A DNA stretch of 64,000 bases, from NCBI GenBank assembly GCA_020634855.1, contig JACKAU010000018.1, forward strand, positions 1 to 64,000. Direction: 5' to 3'. A program made the position numbers and the translations under genes. The notes beneath the pieces were generated by a model. It made no database searches and was not told the origin of the DNA. It worked only from the letters and a program-made list of their open reading frames with translations. Of this stretch, positions 8,840 to 17,723 are shown one piece after another. Source of the stretch: Anaerolineales bacterium. Lineage in GTDB: Bacteria > Chloroflexota > Anaerolineae > 4572-78 > J111. Each line of letters begins with the position of its first letter. Positions within the stretch are counted from its first letter, which is position 1.

Positions 8840-9020
8840 GCTCCTTATCACAGTCCGTTAAATTTTTTCGCTGTCTCAGTTGTATTGTTGTTGGATTTTT
8901 CCTCGCTCTTAGGCTGCTCTCTCGCAATATTAAACAAGTTTTTATTTTATTATTCCAGAAATTCTGCTCTTTTGTCACCAACCTCAATAGTTTATACATC
9001 AATCGTAAGGATGGGCCACT

Positions 9021-9812
9021 GTGACCAACATGTTAAAAGATAAGATTGCACTGGTGACCGGCGGGGGTCAAGGGGTAGGGCAGGCGATCTCCCAACGGCT
9101 GGCCCAAGAGGGGGCGTACATAGTCGTAACGGATATTAACGCCGTAGCAGCGACCACTTCGGCAGCCGAAATTGCCCAGGCCACCGGCCAACCTACGCTG
9201 GGGCTGTCGGTCGACGTGACGGATGAAGCGCAGGTTGAAGCAATGGTGGCCCAAACGGTGGCGAAATTCGGACGGTTGGATGTTGTGGTGGCTAACGCCG
9301 GCATTGTGATTGCCGGCGGCGTGACCGATTTTCCGACCGATCAGTGGCGGCAGGTGATCGAGGTCAATCTGATCGGCTATTATCTAACGGCTAAACACGC
9401 GGCCCGAGTCATGATCGAGCAGAACAGCGGCGCGATCATCCAGATGAACTCCAAATCTGGTAAAAAAGGGAGCTTAAAGAATTCGGCCTACGCGGCCAGT
9501 AAATTTGGCGGGATTGGGTTAACTCAGAGCCTGGCTCTGGAATTGGCCGACTACGGCATCCGGGTCAACGCTGTTTGCCCCGGCAATCTGCTCGACTCCC
9601 CGCTGTGGGTCGACTCGCTCTATCGGCAGTACGCCCAACGACTTGGCCTGACTGAACCGGAGGTCCGCCAAAAATATATTGACCAGGTGCCGCTGAAACG
9701 AGGCTGCACCTACGATGATGTCTGTAACGTGGTGGTCTTTTTGGCGTCAGACCAGGCCAGTTACATGACCGGTCAAGCCATTAATGTGACCGGCGGGCAA
9801 GAAATGCGTTAA
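9021..9812 (+). CDS. SDR oxidoreductase, sorbitol-6-phosphate dehydrogenase (SrlD)-like
   Basis: A 263-residue short-chain dehydrogenase using NAD(H) or NADP(H). The nucleotide site is TGGGQGVG at 13-20; the catalytic residues are Ser144, Tyr157 and Lys161 in the YAASK motif. Beyond the general family, the segments NSKSGKKGS, KFGGIGLTQSLALEL, GNLLDSP and VPLKRGC strongly recall SrlD, which interconverts sorbitol 6-phosphate and fructose 6-phosphate. No PTS or sorbitol genes lie nearby, so the real polyol may differ. Start is GTG at 9021 with AAGGA about 9 bases upstream; an in-frame ATG at 9030 is the alternative. Confidence 0.88.
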   Translation: MTNMLKDKIALVTGGGQGVGQAISQRLAQEGAYIVVTDINAVAATTSAAEIAQATGQPTLGLSVDVTDEAQVEAMVAQTVAKFGRLDVVVANAGIVIAGGVTDFPTDQWRQVIEVNLIGYYLTAKHAARVMIEQNSGAIIQMNSKSGKKGSLKNSAYAASKFGGIGLTQSLALELADYGIRVNAVCPGNLLDSPLWVDSLYRQYAQRLGLTEPEVRQKYIDQVPLKRGCTYDDVCNVVVFLASDQASYMTGQAINVTGGQEMR

Positions 9813-9896
9813 TTACCGGCGCTTTTCTTGCACCTCTGCCCGGTCATTTGGTAAAATGAACTGTTGCAAAAATTTGTTTCGATCAGAGGGAAGAAG

Positions 9897-10412
9897 ATGA
9901 CTGCGGAACGTTTATATACGCCATGGCGGATGAAATATATTACCTCGAAAACGAAAAAAGATGACGGCTGCGTTTTTTGCGCCGCCGTCGGTGACCAGAT
10001 CGATCAGGACCGGGACAATTATTTGATCTTACGAGGTAAAACAACCTTTACCATTATGAACATATACCCGTACAACACCGGCCATCTGATGGTTCTGCCG
10101 AAGCAGCACGTCTCGACGCTCACCGAGCTATCTCAGGAAATCCAGTGCGAACTTATGCTGTATGTGACCTACTTTACGCAGCTACTCGGCGAACTGCTGC
10201 GTCCGGATGGGTTTAACGTCGGCCTCAATCTCGGCCGCGATGCCGGATCGGGCATAGACAGCCATCTGCATATGCATCTTGTGCCGCGTTGGAACGGCGA
10301 CAGCAATTTTATGCCGGTGGTGGGCAACACCAGAATTTTGCCGGAGACGTTGGAAGACACTTACGATAAGATTGTGGCCGGTATACAAAGTAATCCGCCG
10401 GCGTTTCGATAG
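9897..10412 (+). CDS. HIT domain protein (Ap4A phosphorylase/hydrolase type)
   Basis: A 171-residue histidine-triad protein that cleaves nucleotide phosphate bonds, probably diadenosine polyphosphates. The triad HLHMH is at 123-127, followed by LVPRW, and an N-terminal CVFC pair (25, 28) fits the zinc-binding form of the family. The N-terminal TPWRMKYI is also typical. The ATG at 9897 is preceded by AGGGAAG; the longer frame begins at a TTG without a site. It is 84 bases after the SDR gene and 40 bases before the GlcG-like gene, in the same direction, so the three could share a transcript. Confidence 0.9.
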   Translation: MTAERLYTPWRMKYITSKTKKDDGCVFCAAVGDQIDQDRDNYLILRGKTTFTIMNIYPYNTGHLMVLPKQHVSTLTELSQEIQCELMLYVTYFTQLLGELLRPDGFNVGLNLGRDAGSGIDSHLHMHLVPRWNGDSNFMPVVGNTRILPETLEDTYDKIVAGIQSNPPAFR

Positions 10413-10452
10413 ACTAACTGATATCTTGTTACCCATATCCGTAGGAGACACT

Positions 10453-10860
10453 ATGCATCAAACCTATACTCTGTCCCATACTGATGCTATGAAAATTGTG
10501 ACCGCTATTCAATCCCAATTGGAACAAGAAAACAAAGGCGCAGCGATAGCCGTGGCCGACGAGCACGGCGAGTTGATGGCCTTTGTCCGCACCGACGGCT
10601 GCCCGTTGGCCTCGATTTATATCGCGATGAACAAGGCCTTTACCGCATCCAGAGAGCGCAAGGAGTCGAAGGCGGTCGGGGCCGCTTCTAAAGAAGAGGG
10701 ATTCCCGATGACCAACTTCGGCGATCTACGCTATGTGTCCTGGGGCGGCGGCGTGCCGATTGTGTACCAGGGGAAAGTTGTCGGAGCCGTGGGGGTTAGC
10801 GGGCTACCGGAGGAAGAGGATATTGTGTTGGCTCGTATGGGAGCCGGTTTGATCAAATAA
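10453..10860 (+). CDS. GlcG/HbpS family (heme-degrading-domain) protein
   Basis: A 135-residue protein of the GlcG/HbpS/PduO-C type (formerly DUF336). The family binds heme or cobalamin-like ligands in some members and is otherwise uncharacterised. Visible family features are AAIAVADEHGELMAFVRTDG near the N-terminus, the central SKEEGFP and the closing GGGVPIVYQGKVVGAVGVSG. There is no signal peptide, so it is cytosolic, unlike HbpS of Streptomyces. AGGAGA lies 6 bases before the ATG. It ends the SDR-HIT set, whose shared function is unknown. Confidence 0.88.
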   Translation: MHQTYTLSHTDAMKIVTAIQSQLEQENKGAAIAVADEHGELMAFVRTDGCPLASIYIAMNKAFTASRERKESKAVGAASKEEGFPMTNFGDLRYVSWGGGVPIVYQGKVVGAVGVSGLPEEEDIVLARMGAGLIK

Positions 10861-10900
10861 GACGTTTACCGCTCTACCTTAGCAACCAGAGATTGATAAT

Positions 10901-10971
10901 TAGACAGAATTCACAAGATTGAGAAGATTTTTATTTATTTTTCATCTTTCAAATCCTGTAAATTCTGTCTA
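10901..10971. repeat. Intergenic inverted-word hairpin (AGACAGAATT type)
   Basis: TAGACAGAATT (10901-10911) is perfectly repeated inverted at 10961-10971; the interior carries AGATT and CAAATCCTGT words. It lies between two convergent genes and ends with T-rich stretches, so it can serve as a two-way terminator. A related word, GACAGGATTTGAAAGAT, occurs near 4637 and GAATTCTGTC near 4771. Confidence 0.6.
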
Positions 10972-10994
10972 TATCGGTAATTCCGGAACTGAGG

Positions 10995-11648
10995 TTAGTA
11001 AAATTTTTCGATCGGCCACCCTCTGGCCTCAGCGATCTTAGCCAATTTACGAGAGGGGTTTACCGCAACTGGATGTTTGGCCAACTCGAGCAGCGGTAAA
11101 TCCGAGGCGCTATCGGTGTAAAAGTAGCCCACAGTTCCCGGAAAGTTGACCTGGTTAAGATTAGCCCAACGTTTGACCCACTCCACTTTGCCCGGCCCGT
11201 AACAAAGCGGGCCATCCAACCGCCCGGTATATCGACCCTCTTGGACAGCCAACCGCGTACATAAATAATCTTGCCCCAATCCCAAATCCTCTGCCACCGG
11301 TTTGACCAGTTCTTCAATCGAAGCCGACACAATCACTACGCGATGGCCCTGCTGTCGATGCCACTCAATCTTCGCCCGTCCCGCCTCGGACAGACGCGGC
11401 ATAAGATATCGTCCTGCTAGCCCATCGAAAAAGTTGCTGGTTTGATCAACGCCACTCCGCCCCACGTGCGAGATCAATTGACCGTGAACCTGACCAAAAT
11501 CGAGTAGCTTCAGTTTGTACTGCATGCCCAGGTAGCCTACCCGCCACCAGGGAGCGCGGCGCTGCCTAATAATTTCCCGCACGTAAACCATACCGGAACT
11601 GGTACTAAGTAATGTATAATCTAAATCGAAGAATGCCGTTGTTGTCAT
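10995..11648 (-). CDS. HAD-IB family phosphatase
   Basis: A 217-residue haloacid-dehalogenase-type hydrolase of the SerB/PSP-like IB subfamily, acting on a phosphomonoester that cannot be named. Motif I is FFDLDYT with nucleophile Asp8 and Asp10; motif II is VIVSAS; motif III/IV lies in the C-terminal YTDSASDLPLLELAKHPVAVNP. The cap is the helical C1 type between motifs I and II. The ATG at 11648 has AAAGGTGG just upstream; a GTG two codons earlier overlaps that site. It is divergent from the YidE-like carrier gene, 136 bases away. Confidence 0.88.
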   Translation of the reverse strand: MTTTAFFDLDYTLLSTSSGMVYVREIIRQRRAPWWRVGYLGMQYKLKLLDFGQVHGQLISHVGRSGVDQTSNFFDGLAGRYLMPRLSEAGRAKIEWHRQQGHRVVIVSASIEELVKPVAEDLGLGQDYLCTRLAVQEGRYTGRLDGPLCYGPGKVEWVKRWANLNQVNFPGTVGYFYTDSASDLPLLELAKHPVAVNPSRKLAKIAEARGWPIEKFY

Positions 11649-11784
11649 GCCCACCTTTTATTAGCAAAAATCGTTGACAATAGTATAGTAGAGTTTCTGA
11701 AAAGGATAAAAGGTGAACCTAAAGTTTGCCGTTTATCATTTTCCTGTCGCTGTTGAATCAACCCTTTGATAAAGAAGATTATCG

Positions 11785-13419
11785 ATGATAAAACTCTTGG
11801 GAGAAAATCCGCTGCTGTTATTCTTTGTCGTCACCGCTCTGGGTTATACCCTGGGCCGTCTCAAGATTGTTGGGGTTCGGCTGGGGTCGGCGGCAATTCT
11901 ATTTGTGGGTCTTGTCTTTGGGGCCCTTGGAACCGATGTCACCGTCCCTGGATTTATTGTTGAACTGGGGTTGGTTATTTTTGTCTATGCCATTGGGCTG
12001 AGCAACGGGGCCAACTTTTTTCTAGCCCTACGCCGGGAAGGCCCATTACAGATCAGCTTTATTCTGTTTTTCCTAACCCTACCGTTTCTGCTGTTAGTGA
12101 GCATCGCTTACGTTTTCGGCCTAAACGCCGCTACGGCCGCAGGTTTACTTTCCGGGGTTGGCACCAATACGGCGGCCTTTGCCGCCGTTTTAGATTCCAT
12201 TAGCACCACAGCGGCTCCGGGATCGCTGGATACTATGATCGCGGCGATGGCCCTGGCCTTTGCCATCGCCTATCCAATTGGGGTCCTCGGGCGGATCGGG
12301 GTTATTGCTGCCTTTCAGCAAATATGGCAGATCGATTATGCAGCCGAGGCGCAAGCCCTGCGGAATATCTACCCAGCTCCCCAGAATATTATTGACCAAG
12401 CCATCGAAATTACGCGCCCTGAAGTAACCGGTATTCCCGTGCGTGAACTACAGCGCCGGGAAGGTTGGGATATCATATTTGGCCGCTTAGGTCGAAACGG
12501 CCAAACCTCGTTGATCAATGGCGACACCCGGCTTCAGTTGGGAGACACCATCGCTATTGCCGGCGAAACTGAACAAATTGATCAAGTTATCGCCACCGCC
12601 GGGCGAGTTGCCACCAACAATCTCCTGCGCGATTACAGCATCTACAGCAAACGGCGACTCTTTGTCTCTAACCCGGAGGTGGTGGGCCAATCGATTGCGG
12701 CTTTGGATTTGAAAGAGCGATTTGGCGCGATTGTGACCCGCCTGCGCCGGGGTGATACCGATATTTTGCCTGCACGTAACACGATTTTGGAACAGGGGGA
12801 CCGGATTCGGATTTTGGCGCGCTGGGACGATATACCTAAATTGGTTGAACTCTTTGGCGACTCTTACGAAGCGGTAAGTCAGGTTAACCTTCTGTCGCTG
12901 GGATATGGTATTACCCTGGGCTTGCTGGTAGGAATGGTTAGCCTGACCCTGCCCGGAGACATCGGTTTTCAAATAGGATACGCCGGCGGCACGCTAATTG
13001 TGGCTTTGATTCTGGGGTCGCTGCGCCGAACCGGCTCGATTGTCTGGACGCTGCCCTACAGCGCCAATCAAACGCTGCAACAAATGGGGTTAATCATGCT
13101 GTTGGCCGGCATCGGCATCCGATCCGGTAATGCATTGGAACACGTAATGCTGGGCAACACCTTAATCGTTCTGATTTTAGTCTCCTTGCTGTTGGTTACC
13201 ATAACGGCGGCCGCTGCCTTGATCGTAGGCTACAAGGTGCTGGGGCTGCCGTTTAGCATCGTGGCCGGGATGATTGCTTTGCAGCCGGCTGTTTTTACAT
13301 TTGTATCAGAAAGAGCCAAAACTCACTTACCCAATATCGGTTTTACGATGGGTATCCCCCTAGGGTTGATCATCAATGTGGTCTACGCGCAAGTATTGTA
13401 CCTCCTACTCAGCCGGTAG
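11785..13419 (+). CDS. AspT/YidE/YbjL-type transporter with two RCK_C (TrkA-C) domains
   Basis: A 544-residue inner-membrane carrier of the aspartate:alanine exchanger family. Residues 1-165 and about 375-544 are two homologous membrane halves with five to six hydrophobic segments each; GLLSGVGTNTAAFAA marks the first. Between them lie two soluble TrkA-C domains (about 190-275 and 280-360) that in relatives bind nucleotides or ions. The substrate is unknown: AspT itself swaps aspartate and alanine, while most YidE/YbjL members have none assigned. AAAGAAG lies before the ATG. The gene is alone, with a hairpin 94 bases after its stop. Confidence 0.9.
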   Translation: MIKLLGENPLLLFFVVTALGYTLGRLKIVGVRLGSAAILFVGLVFGALGTDVTVPGFIVELGLVIFVYAIGLSNGANFFLALRREGPLQISFILFFLTLPFLLLVSIAYVFGLNAATAAGLLSGVGTNTAAFAAVLDSISTTAAPGSLDTMIAAMALAFAIAYPIGVLGRIGVIAAFQQIWQIDYAAEAQALRNIYPAPQNIIDQAIEITRPEVTGIPVRELQRREGWDIIFGRLGRNGQTSLINGDTRLQLGDTIAIAGETEQIDQVIATAGRVATNNLLRDYSIYSKRRLFVSNPEVVGQSIAALDLKERFGAIVTRLRRGDTDILPARNTILEQGDRIRILARWDDIPKLVELFGDSYEAVSQVNLLSLGYGITLGLLVGMVSLTLPGDIGFQIGYAGGTLIVALILGSLRRTGSIVWTLPYSANQTLQQMGLIMLLAGIGIRSGNALEHVMLGNTLIVLILVSLLLVTITAAAALIVGYKVLGLPFSIVAGMIALQPAVFTFVSERAKTHLPNIGFTMGIPLGLIINVVYAQVLYLLLSR

Positions 13420-13512
13420 CCACCAAAAACTTATTCGACATGAAGTTGATTTAGTTCTTATAAAACCGATCAGCTTTATTCAACTGCGCGATCTGGCCGC
13501 CCGTTTGCGCCC

Positions 13513-13533
13513 GCCGGATACGCTCTATCCGGC
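13513..13533. terminator. Two-way hairpin between convergent genes
   Basis: GCCGGATA (13513-13520) pairs perfectly with 13526-13533 around CGCTC. It sits immediately next to the stop of the DUF3592 gene and downstream of the carrier gene. There is no long T-tract. Confidence 0.5.
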
Positions 13534-14325
13534 TTAAGGTGATGGCACGTTGATCTTTTTTATCCGCGCTTCAATAATCGGCTCCACCTCCAGCCGGCAA
13601 ATCTCCGGATTCTCCGGTAAGTAGCGGACAGGCGTTTGTTGGCGCAGCCGTAGCGTCTCAAACGCTAACTCATTATATTCGGCTGATAGAATGGTTTGGA
13701 TTTGGCCGTTGGGCCGGGTTGCTTCAAATTCATAAGCAATGCAGTATAAAACCTGATGGCGTACGTTGGTCGAGCGCCACAGGTTAACCACGGTTGCCGG
13801 TGCGATGTAACCTTGGGTGTACAGGCGGCGAACGCTGCGCCAAGCCCGCCACCGAGCCGGGAGCAACGCCAGGCCCAGCCCCAGCATCACCCCGCCCAAA
13901 CCCACAAACCAAAGCCTCGGCATGAACGGTGTGGTAAAATATGACTCCAAAACGGCTATCTCCGGGTTGTGGGCAACATATCGGACCAAGACGGTTTCGC
14001 CCGGGGCGATCGGCTGAAATTGAGCGCTGGGAATGGCGTGTTGGCCGGTGTGTACCGCGAGGTCGTCGGTTGTAAACTGAAATATATGTGAAGCCCACAG
14101 CTTACCGGGGTCTTGTCGGATCATCTGGCCCGAAGTCACCACGCCCGAGTGTTGGAGTTGCCAATAGCGATACCAATCCGGTCCCAAAGTAAACGCGCAT
14201 AACATGAGCATCACCAGACTGCCGACCGTCCAGACGACACAAAAAACCAGCAGCATACTCTCAAATGATCCATCAGAGAGCGAGCGCGGTTTAGGTCGAG
14301 GCAGCGATTGAAATGTGCTCATCAT
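13534..14325 (-). CDS. DUF3592-type membrane protein
   Basis: This 263-residue protein of unknown function has two hydrophobic segments (about 25-47 and 133-155) around an exposed domain with the GxxxxVRYxxxxPE pattern (TVLVRYVAHNPEIAVLES) typical of DUF3592. A similar sequence, TPVRYLPENPEICRLE, recurs near the C-terminus, so the chain holds two related beta-rich units. GGGGAG lies 8 bases before the ATG at 14325. It follows the recX-TPR pair on the same strand after a short pyrimidine-rich repeat. Confidence 0.75.
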   Translation of the reverse strand: MMSTFQSLPRPKPRSLSDGSFESMLLVFCVVWTVGSLVMLMLCAFTLGPDWYRYWQLQHSGVVTSGQMIRQDPGKLWASHIFQFTTDDLAVHTGQHAIPSAQFQPIAPGETVLVRYVAHNPEIAVLESYFTTPFMPRLWFVGLGGVMLGLGLALLPARWRAWRSVRRLYTQGYIAPATVVNLWRSTNVRHQVLYCIAYEFEATRPNGQIQTILSAEYNELAFETLRLRQQTPVRYLPENPEICRLEVEPIIEARIKKINVPSP

Positions 14326-14337
14326 CCTCATAACTCC

Positions 14338-14397
14338 CCAACTCTATACCCCCCACCAACTCCACCAACTCCACTAACTCCATAAACTCCACCAACT
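14338..14397. repeat. Simple repeat of CCAACTCCAC-type words
   Basis: About 60 bases made of repeats of CCAACTC, CACCAACTCC and CACTAACTCC lie between the stop of the TPR gene and the start of the DUF3592 gene. Only one orientation of the word is present, so unlike the other intergenic words it does not form a hairpin by itself. Confidence 0.6.
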
Positions 14398-15873
14398 CTA
14401 CGGACTACTGAATTGCTTGATCAATATCTGAAAACGCTCATCAGCTCGGATTGGCTCAAAGTCGGGATCGGTTTGGGCCTGGCCAACATCTATCCCCGTC
14501 TCCAATGCCTGCTGCAAACAAGTCAAAGCCTCAGTCACCTCGCGCCGACCGGCTAGAAGACAAGCCATATTGTAGAGAGCGCTGCCGTCATTGGGATTGA
14601 GTTCGGTCGCAGTCCGATAATCGGCCAGAGCAGCTTCTGTTTGCCCCTGCTGATGATAGGCCGTGGCCCGGTTATAATAGGCCGTCGCGTTCGATGGATC
14701 GCGCAGGATGACTTCATCGTAATCGGCCACGGCTTGGGTTAGATCACCCTGCTGCATCAAAAGGTTAGCCCGCTTCAAAAAGAGCGAGGCGTCGTTGGCC
14801 CCCAGCCGGATGGCCTGGCTGTAGCCGGCCAGCGCCGGTTCGACATCGCCCAACGCCACCGCCGCGTCACCCCGACCGATGAGCGCAGGTATAAATTTAT
14901 CATATGGCCGAACCACCTGATAGAAGTAGACCCAGTCGCGTTGATAATCGCCTTGCCTGTTAAAAGTCAGGCCGCGGCCCAGCGCCGCCCTGGGGTCTCT
15001 GGCATTGTAGCGAATCGCTTTAGCGTAGTCGGCCAGGGCTTCGTCATAATTTTCCAGATGGTAATGGGCCAGACCCCGGCTGAGGTAACTGTCGGCTTCA
15101 TCCGGTTTAATCGCCAGGGCCTCAGACAAATCAGCTACAGCGGCCGCGAAATCACCCAACTGGTAATGCAAGAGGGCGCGGCCGGTAAACGCCCGCGACT
15201 CCCTCGGTTTTCGACGCAACGCCTCATTATAATCGGCCAGCGCCTGATCGATTTCATCGAGCGCCACATAGCACCTGGCTCGATTGAGATAAACCACCGC
15301 GTCATCAGGATCGAGCCGGATGGCGGCGGTGTAGTCGGCCAGCGCGCCGGTATAATCCTCTTGCTTAGCTTTTAAGTTGGCCCGACCGTATAGCGCAGCC
15401 ACGTCATCGGGTTCGACTTGTAGAATCGCCTCAAAGTCGGCCAAGGCCAGTTGATCCTGGCCCATTTCGGCGTAGGCCTTGCCCCGGTTGTAAACGGCGC
15501 TGATGTAATGCGGATCAAAACGCAGCGCCCGGCTGTAGGCGGCCACGGCCTCGGCGTATTGCTCCTGCTGAAAATAGACGTTGCCCTGCCCCACACAAGC
15601 CCGGCTATGTTCCGGATCGAGCCGGATGGCGGCGGTATAGTCGGCCAGCGCCTGTTCATAATCACCCAGACGACGATAGAGATTGCCTCGCCGATAATAC
15701 GGATCGCCCTCAGTGGGCAGCAACCGGATCGCTTCATCATAATCGGCGATAGCCGCCTCATAGCGACCGGCCTCGGCGTAGGCGTTACCCCGGTCATAGT
15801 AAGCTTCGCCGTCAGTCGGGTTCGCCTGGATGGCAACCGTATAGCGGACGATGTCTTGTTCGTTGTCACTCAT
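14398..15873 (-). CDS. Tetratricopeptide-repeat protein
   Basis: A 491-residue chain of about 13 TPR units of 34 residues with the consensus AYYNRGxxYxxxGxYxxALADYxxAIRLxP, forming a right-handed superhelix for protein-protein contacts. No signal peptide, catalytic or membrane domain is visible, so it is a cytosolic scaffold or chaperone-like adaptor with unknown partners. The ATG at 15873 overlaps the recX stop as ATGA, so it is translated after recX. A longer frame from 15903 lies inside recX and is unlikely. Confidence 0.9.
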   Translation of the reverse strand: MSDNEQDIVRYTVAIQANPTDGEAYYDRGNAYAEAGRYEAAIADYDEAIRLLPTEGDPYYRRGNLYRRLGDYEQALADYTAAIRLDPEHSRACVGQGNVYFQQEQYAEAVAAYSRALRFDPHYISAVYNRGKAYAEMGQDQLALADFEAILQVEPDDVAALYGRANLKAKQEDYTGALADYTAAIRLDPDDAVVYLNRARCYVALDEIDQALADYNEALRRKPRESRAFTGRALLHYQLGDFAAAVADLSEALAIKPDEADSYLSRGLAHYHLENYDEALADYAKAIRYNARDPRAALGRGLTFNRQGDYQRDWVYFYQVVRPYDKFIPALIGRGDAAVALGDVEPALAGYSQAIRLGANDASLFLKRANLLMQQGDLTQAVADYDEVILRDPSNATAYYNRATAYHQQGQTEAALADYRTATELNPNDGSALYNMACLLAGRREVTEALTCLQQALETGIDVGQAQTDPDFEPIRADERFQILIKQFSSP

Positions 15874-16505
15874 TCTGTCTGCTCCGAGGTAACTTTCTGC
15901 CAAGCCCGTTCCACTGTTTCAATCGTCACATCGTAATCGAACCCGCGCCGGCTGAGATAAGCCATTGCTTTACGTTTAAAACCATCCTCATCTAAAGCCT
16001 GCCACTGACGAACTTTTTTCTCAATCGCTCGCCAGGCCAACTCGCTCTCGTCAATTTGCTCCAGGGCGGCGTCGATAGCGGTTTCGCTCAGCCCTTTTTG
16101 CTGGAGTTCATACCGCAGCGCCCGCGCTCCCTTGGGCTTCAACCGCTCCCGGTTCGCCACCCAACTTTCGGCAAAGGCGGTATCATCGACCAATCCTGCC
16201 TCGTCCAGCCGCTCAATCGTGGCGGCGATGACATCCGGGTCATATTTTTTATCCCGCAGATAACGCTCGATCTCAACCCGGCTGCGCGCCCGGAAGCTTA
16301 GGTAATTCAAGGCCCGTTGGTACGCCTTATGCCGGTTATCCTGCTGCTTCAGTTGCTCGATGTCGGCATCGTTGAGAACCTGACCCTTCTTCAACTCCAG
16401 GGCTACCGACAGCATGACCCCAAAAGAGAACTGCTCGTCCAGGTAAACATTGACCCGCTCTTTATTGCGTTTTTGGATTTCCAGTTTGGTAATGGTTCCG
16501 GACAT
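15870..16505 (-). CDS. recX: Regulatory protein RecX
   Basis: A 211-residue RecX-type modulator of RecA filament growth. It consists of repeated three-helix units; YLSFRARSRVEIERYLRDKKYD, ALRYELQQKGLSETAIDAAL and AMAYLSRRGFDYDVTIETVERAW show the three. The N-terminal SGTITKLEIQKRNKERVNVYLD strand region is also usual. The ATG at 16505 has no Shine-Dalgarno site but a TATACT box seven bases upstream, so the mRNA may be leaderless. recA is not in the window; the gene overlaps the TPR gene downstream. Confidence 0.9.
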   Translation of the reverse strand: MSGTITKLEIQKRNKERVNVYLDEQFSFGVMLSVALELKKGQVLNDADIEQLKQQDNRHKAYQRALNYLSFRARSRVEIERYLRDKKYDPDVIAATIERLDEAGLVDDTAFAESWVANRERLKPKGARALRYELQQKGLSETAIDAALEQIDESELAWRAIEKKVRQWQALDEDGFKRKAMAYLSRRGFDYDVTIETVERAWQKVTSEQTE

Positions 16506-16512
16506 TTGGGGT

Positions 16513-16540
16513 AGTATACAGGTTAAAATCAAACTTACAA
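16513..16540 (-). promoter_or_regulatory. Likely leaderless promoter of recX
   Basis: On the minus strand TTGTAA (16535-16540) and TATACT (16513-16518) are 16 bases apart. The -10 box ends seven bases before the recX ATG, which would place the transcript start at or next to the start codon. This agrees with the missing ribosome-binding site. Sequence inference only. Confidence 0.45.
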
Positions 16541-16656
16541 GCTTGCTTACAAAGATCAGACCGCCGCTGACCGACCGCGGACCGCCGTCAAACGGTAACG
16601 TTGTTGAATATACAGCGGTCAACGGTCGGTAGTGGGCGATCAGGGGATCGGATCGT

Positions 16657-16914
16657 TTATCGCTTCACCGCCAATCGATAAAGGAGCAGCAAAATAACCG
16701 CGCCGACAATCCCAAAAATGATGCTAATGAAGTTAAATCCGGTAAAGCCGCCAAAGCCAAGCAGGCTGCTGAGAAAGCCGCCCACAAAAGCCCCGGCGAT
16801 ACCAATCAGCGAGGTCACCAGGCAGCCGCCCGGATCGCGGCCCGGCATCACAAATTTAGCCAATGCGCCAATAATAAACCCCACCACCAGCCAACTGATG
16901 ATTGAATAGATCAT
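16657..16914 (-). CDS. GlsB/YeaQ/YmgE family small membrane protein
   Basis: An 85-residue, glycine-rich membrane protein with three hydrophobic segments (about 4-18, 31-50, 57-81). GALAKFVMPGRDPGG and the G-x-x-G-G packing in the second segment are hallmarks of the transglycosylase-associated/GlsB family, found in stress-induced operons, with no enzyme activity shown. GAGGAGG is 11 bases before the ATG. It is a single-gene unit. Confidence 0.9.
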   Translation of the reverse strand: MIYSIISWLVVGFIIGALAKFVMPGRDPGGCLVTSLIGIAGAFVGGFLSSLLGFGGFTGFNFISIIFGIVGAVILLLLYRLAVKR

Positions 16915-17216
16915 TCTTTTTATTTCCTCCTCGATGGAAATACCGTTACGTGGATTGCCTTATTAGTAAACCGCCGCACCTTGAGTAGGCAAAGCCGTAT
17001 CAAAAGGCGCTTGTGATTTACTGATTATTAGTTACAGGCATGTTAAACCAGAGTAAGAAATAGGCAAATAAATTTGGGAACCCGATTATTTCTTACCGGC
17101 CGAACCGGCTGTGATGCGGCTCAAACTCAACAGCGGCTTAGGCAGGGCATTGCCATATGACTAAAAATCGGGTACAGTAACTTTGGTTTAACAAAAAGTA
17201 AAGAGGAGGTAATTCA
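16915..17216. other. Intergenic region between divergent genes
   Basis: About 300 bases with promoters for the GlsB-like gene (minus) and sixA (plus) expected. GTAAGAAATA near 17050 is repeated inverted as ATTTCTTAC near 17088. I see no gene or RNA. A possible -10 box is not clear enough to annotate. Confidence 0.4.
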
Positions 17217-17678
17217 ATGATGAGAAACCTTTATCTGGTCCAACACGGCCAAGCAGAATCGAAAGAGGTTGACCCTGACCGATCACTGACCGATCAAGGG
17301 CAGCGTGAGACAGAAATAATAGCCGATATGGCCGCAAAATTAGCGTTGGCGGTTGACGAAATTCGACACAGCGGCAAGACCCGGGCCGAGCAAACGGCGA
17401 CTATCTTTGCCCAAGCGCTGTGGCTTCAAAACCAGGTGGTCGCTATATCTGGCCTGGGACCGATGGACGATGTCAAGCCGGTGGCGAGCGCACTTGCGGC
17501 TGAAGACCGATCGGTGATGCTGGTCGGGCACCTGCCCTTTATGGCGCGGCTGGCCGGTTACTTGATCGACGGTGATGAAGACGCGATGCCGATTGTGTTT
17601 CACAATTCCGGCATTGTTTGTTTAACCCCAGCAAGTGGCGGCTGGACCGTTGCCTGGCAGCTTATCCCAGGCAGTTAA
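17217..17678 (+). CDS. sixA: SixA-type phosphohistidine phosphatase
   Basis: A 153-residue histidine phosphatase that in relatives removes phosphate from histidine on phosphotransfer proteins. The catalytic N-terminal motif reads LVQHGQAE (His10), with Gln in place of the usual Arg of RHG; this QHG form occurs in a SixA subfamily, so it need not mean loss of activity. Further family features are DRSLTDQGQRE and SVMLVGHLPFMARL, which supplies the second histidine. AGGAGGT precedes the ATG by 6 bases. A DUF2293 gene follows 45 bases later on the same strand. Confidence 0.85.
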   Translation: MMRNLYLVQHGQAESKEVDPDRSLTDQGQRETEIIADMAAKLALAVDEIRHSGKTRAEQTATIFAQALWLQNQVVAISGLGPMDDVKPVASALAAEDRSVMLVGHLPFMARLAGYLIDGDEDAMPIVFHNSGIVCLTPASGGWTVAWQLIPGS

Positions 17679-17723
17679 AATACAGCCATGTCTCACGCGG
17701 TGAAGCTGAGGAGTAGCGTAAAA

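Noticed and set aside
13440..13536. Short open frame ending at 13536 after the AspT/YidE-type carrier gene
   Set aside because: About 30 codons with no start site; it overlaps the terminator hairpin and matches nothing I know.
16555..16630. Further copy of the ftsH-flanking MITE (GACCGCCGCTGACC-like words)
   Set aside because: Only the GACCGC/GGTCGG words are shared; the 13-bp ends and the rest of the element are missing. Similar words at 50389-50425 were rejected for the same reason.
17217..17678. SixA with a lost catalytic arginine (QHG in place of RHG)
   Set aside because: The QHG form is found in a recognised branch of SixA-like proteins as far as I recall, so it is not treated as a defect.
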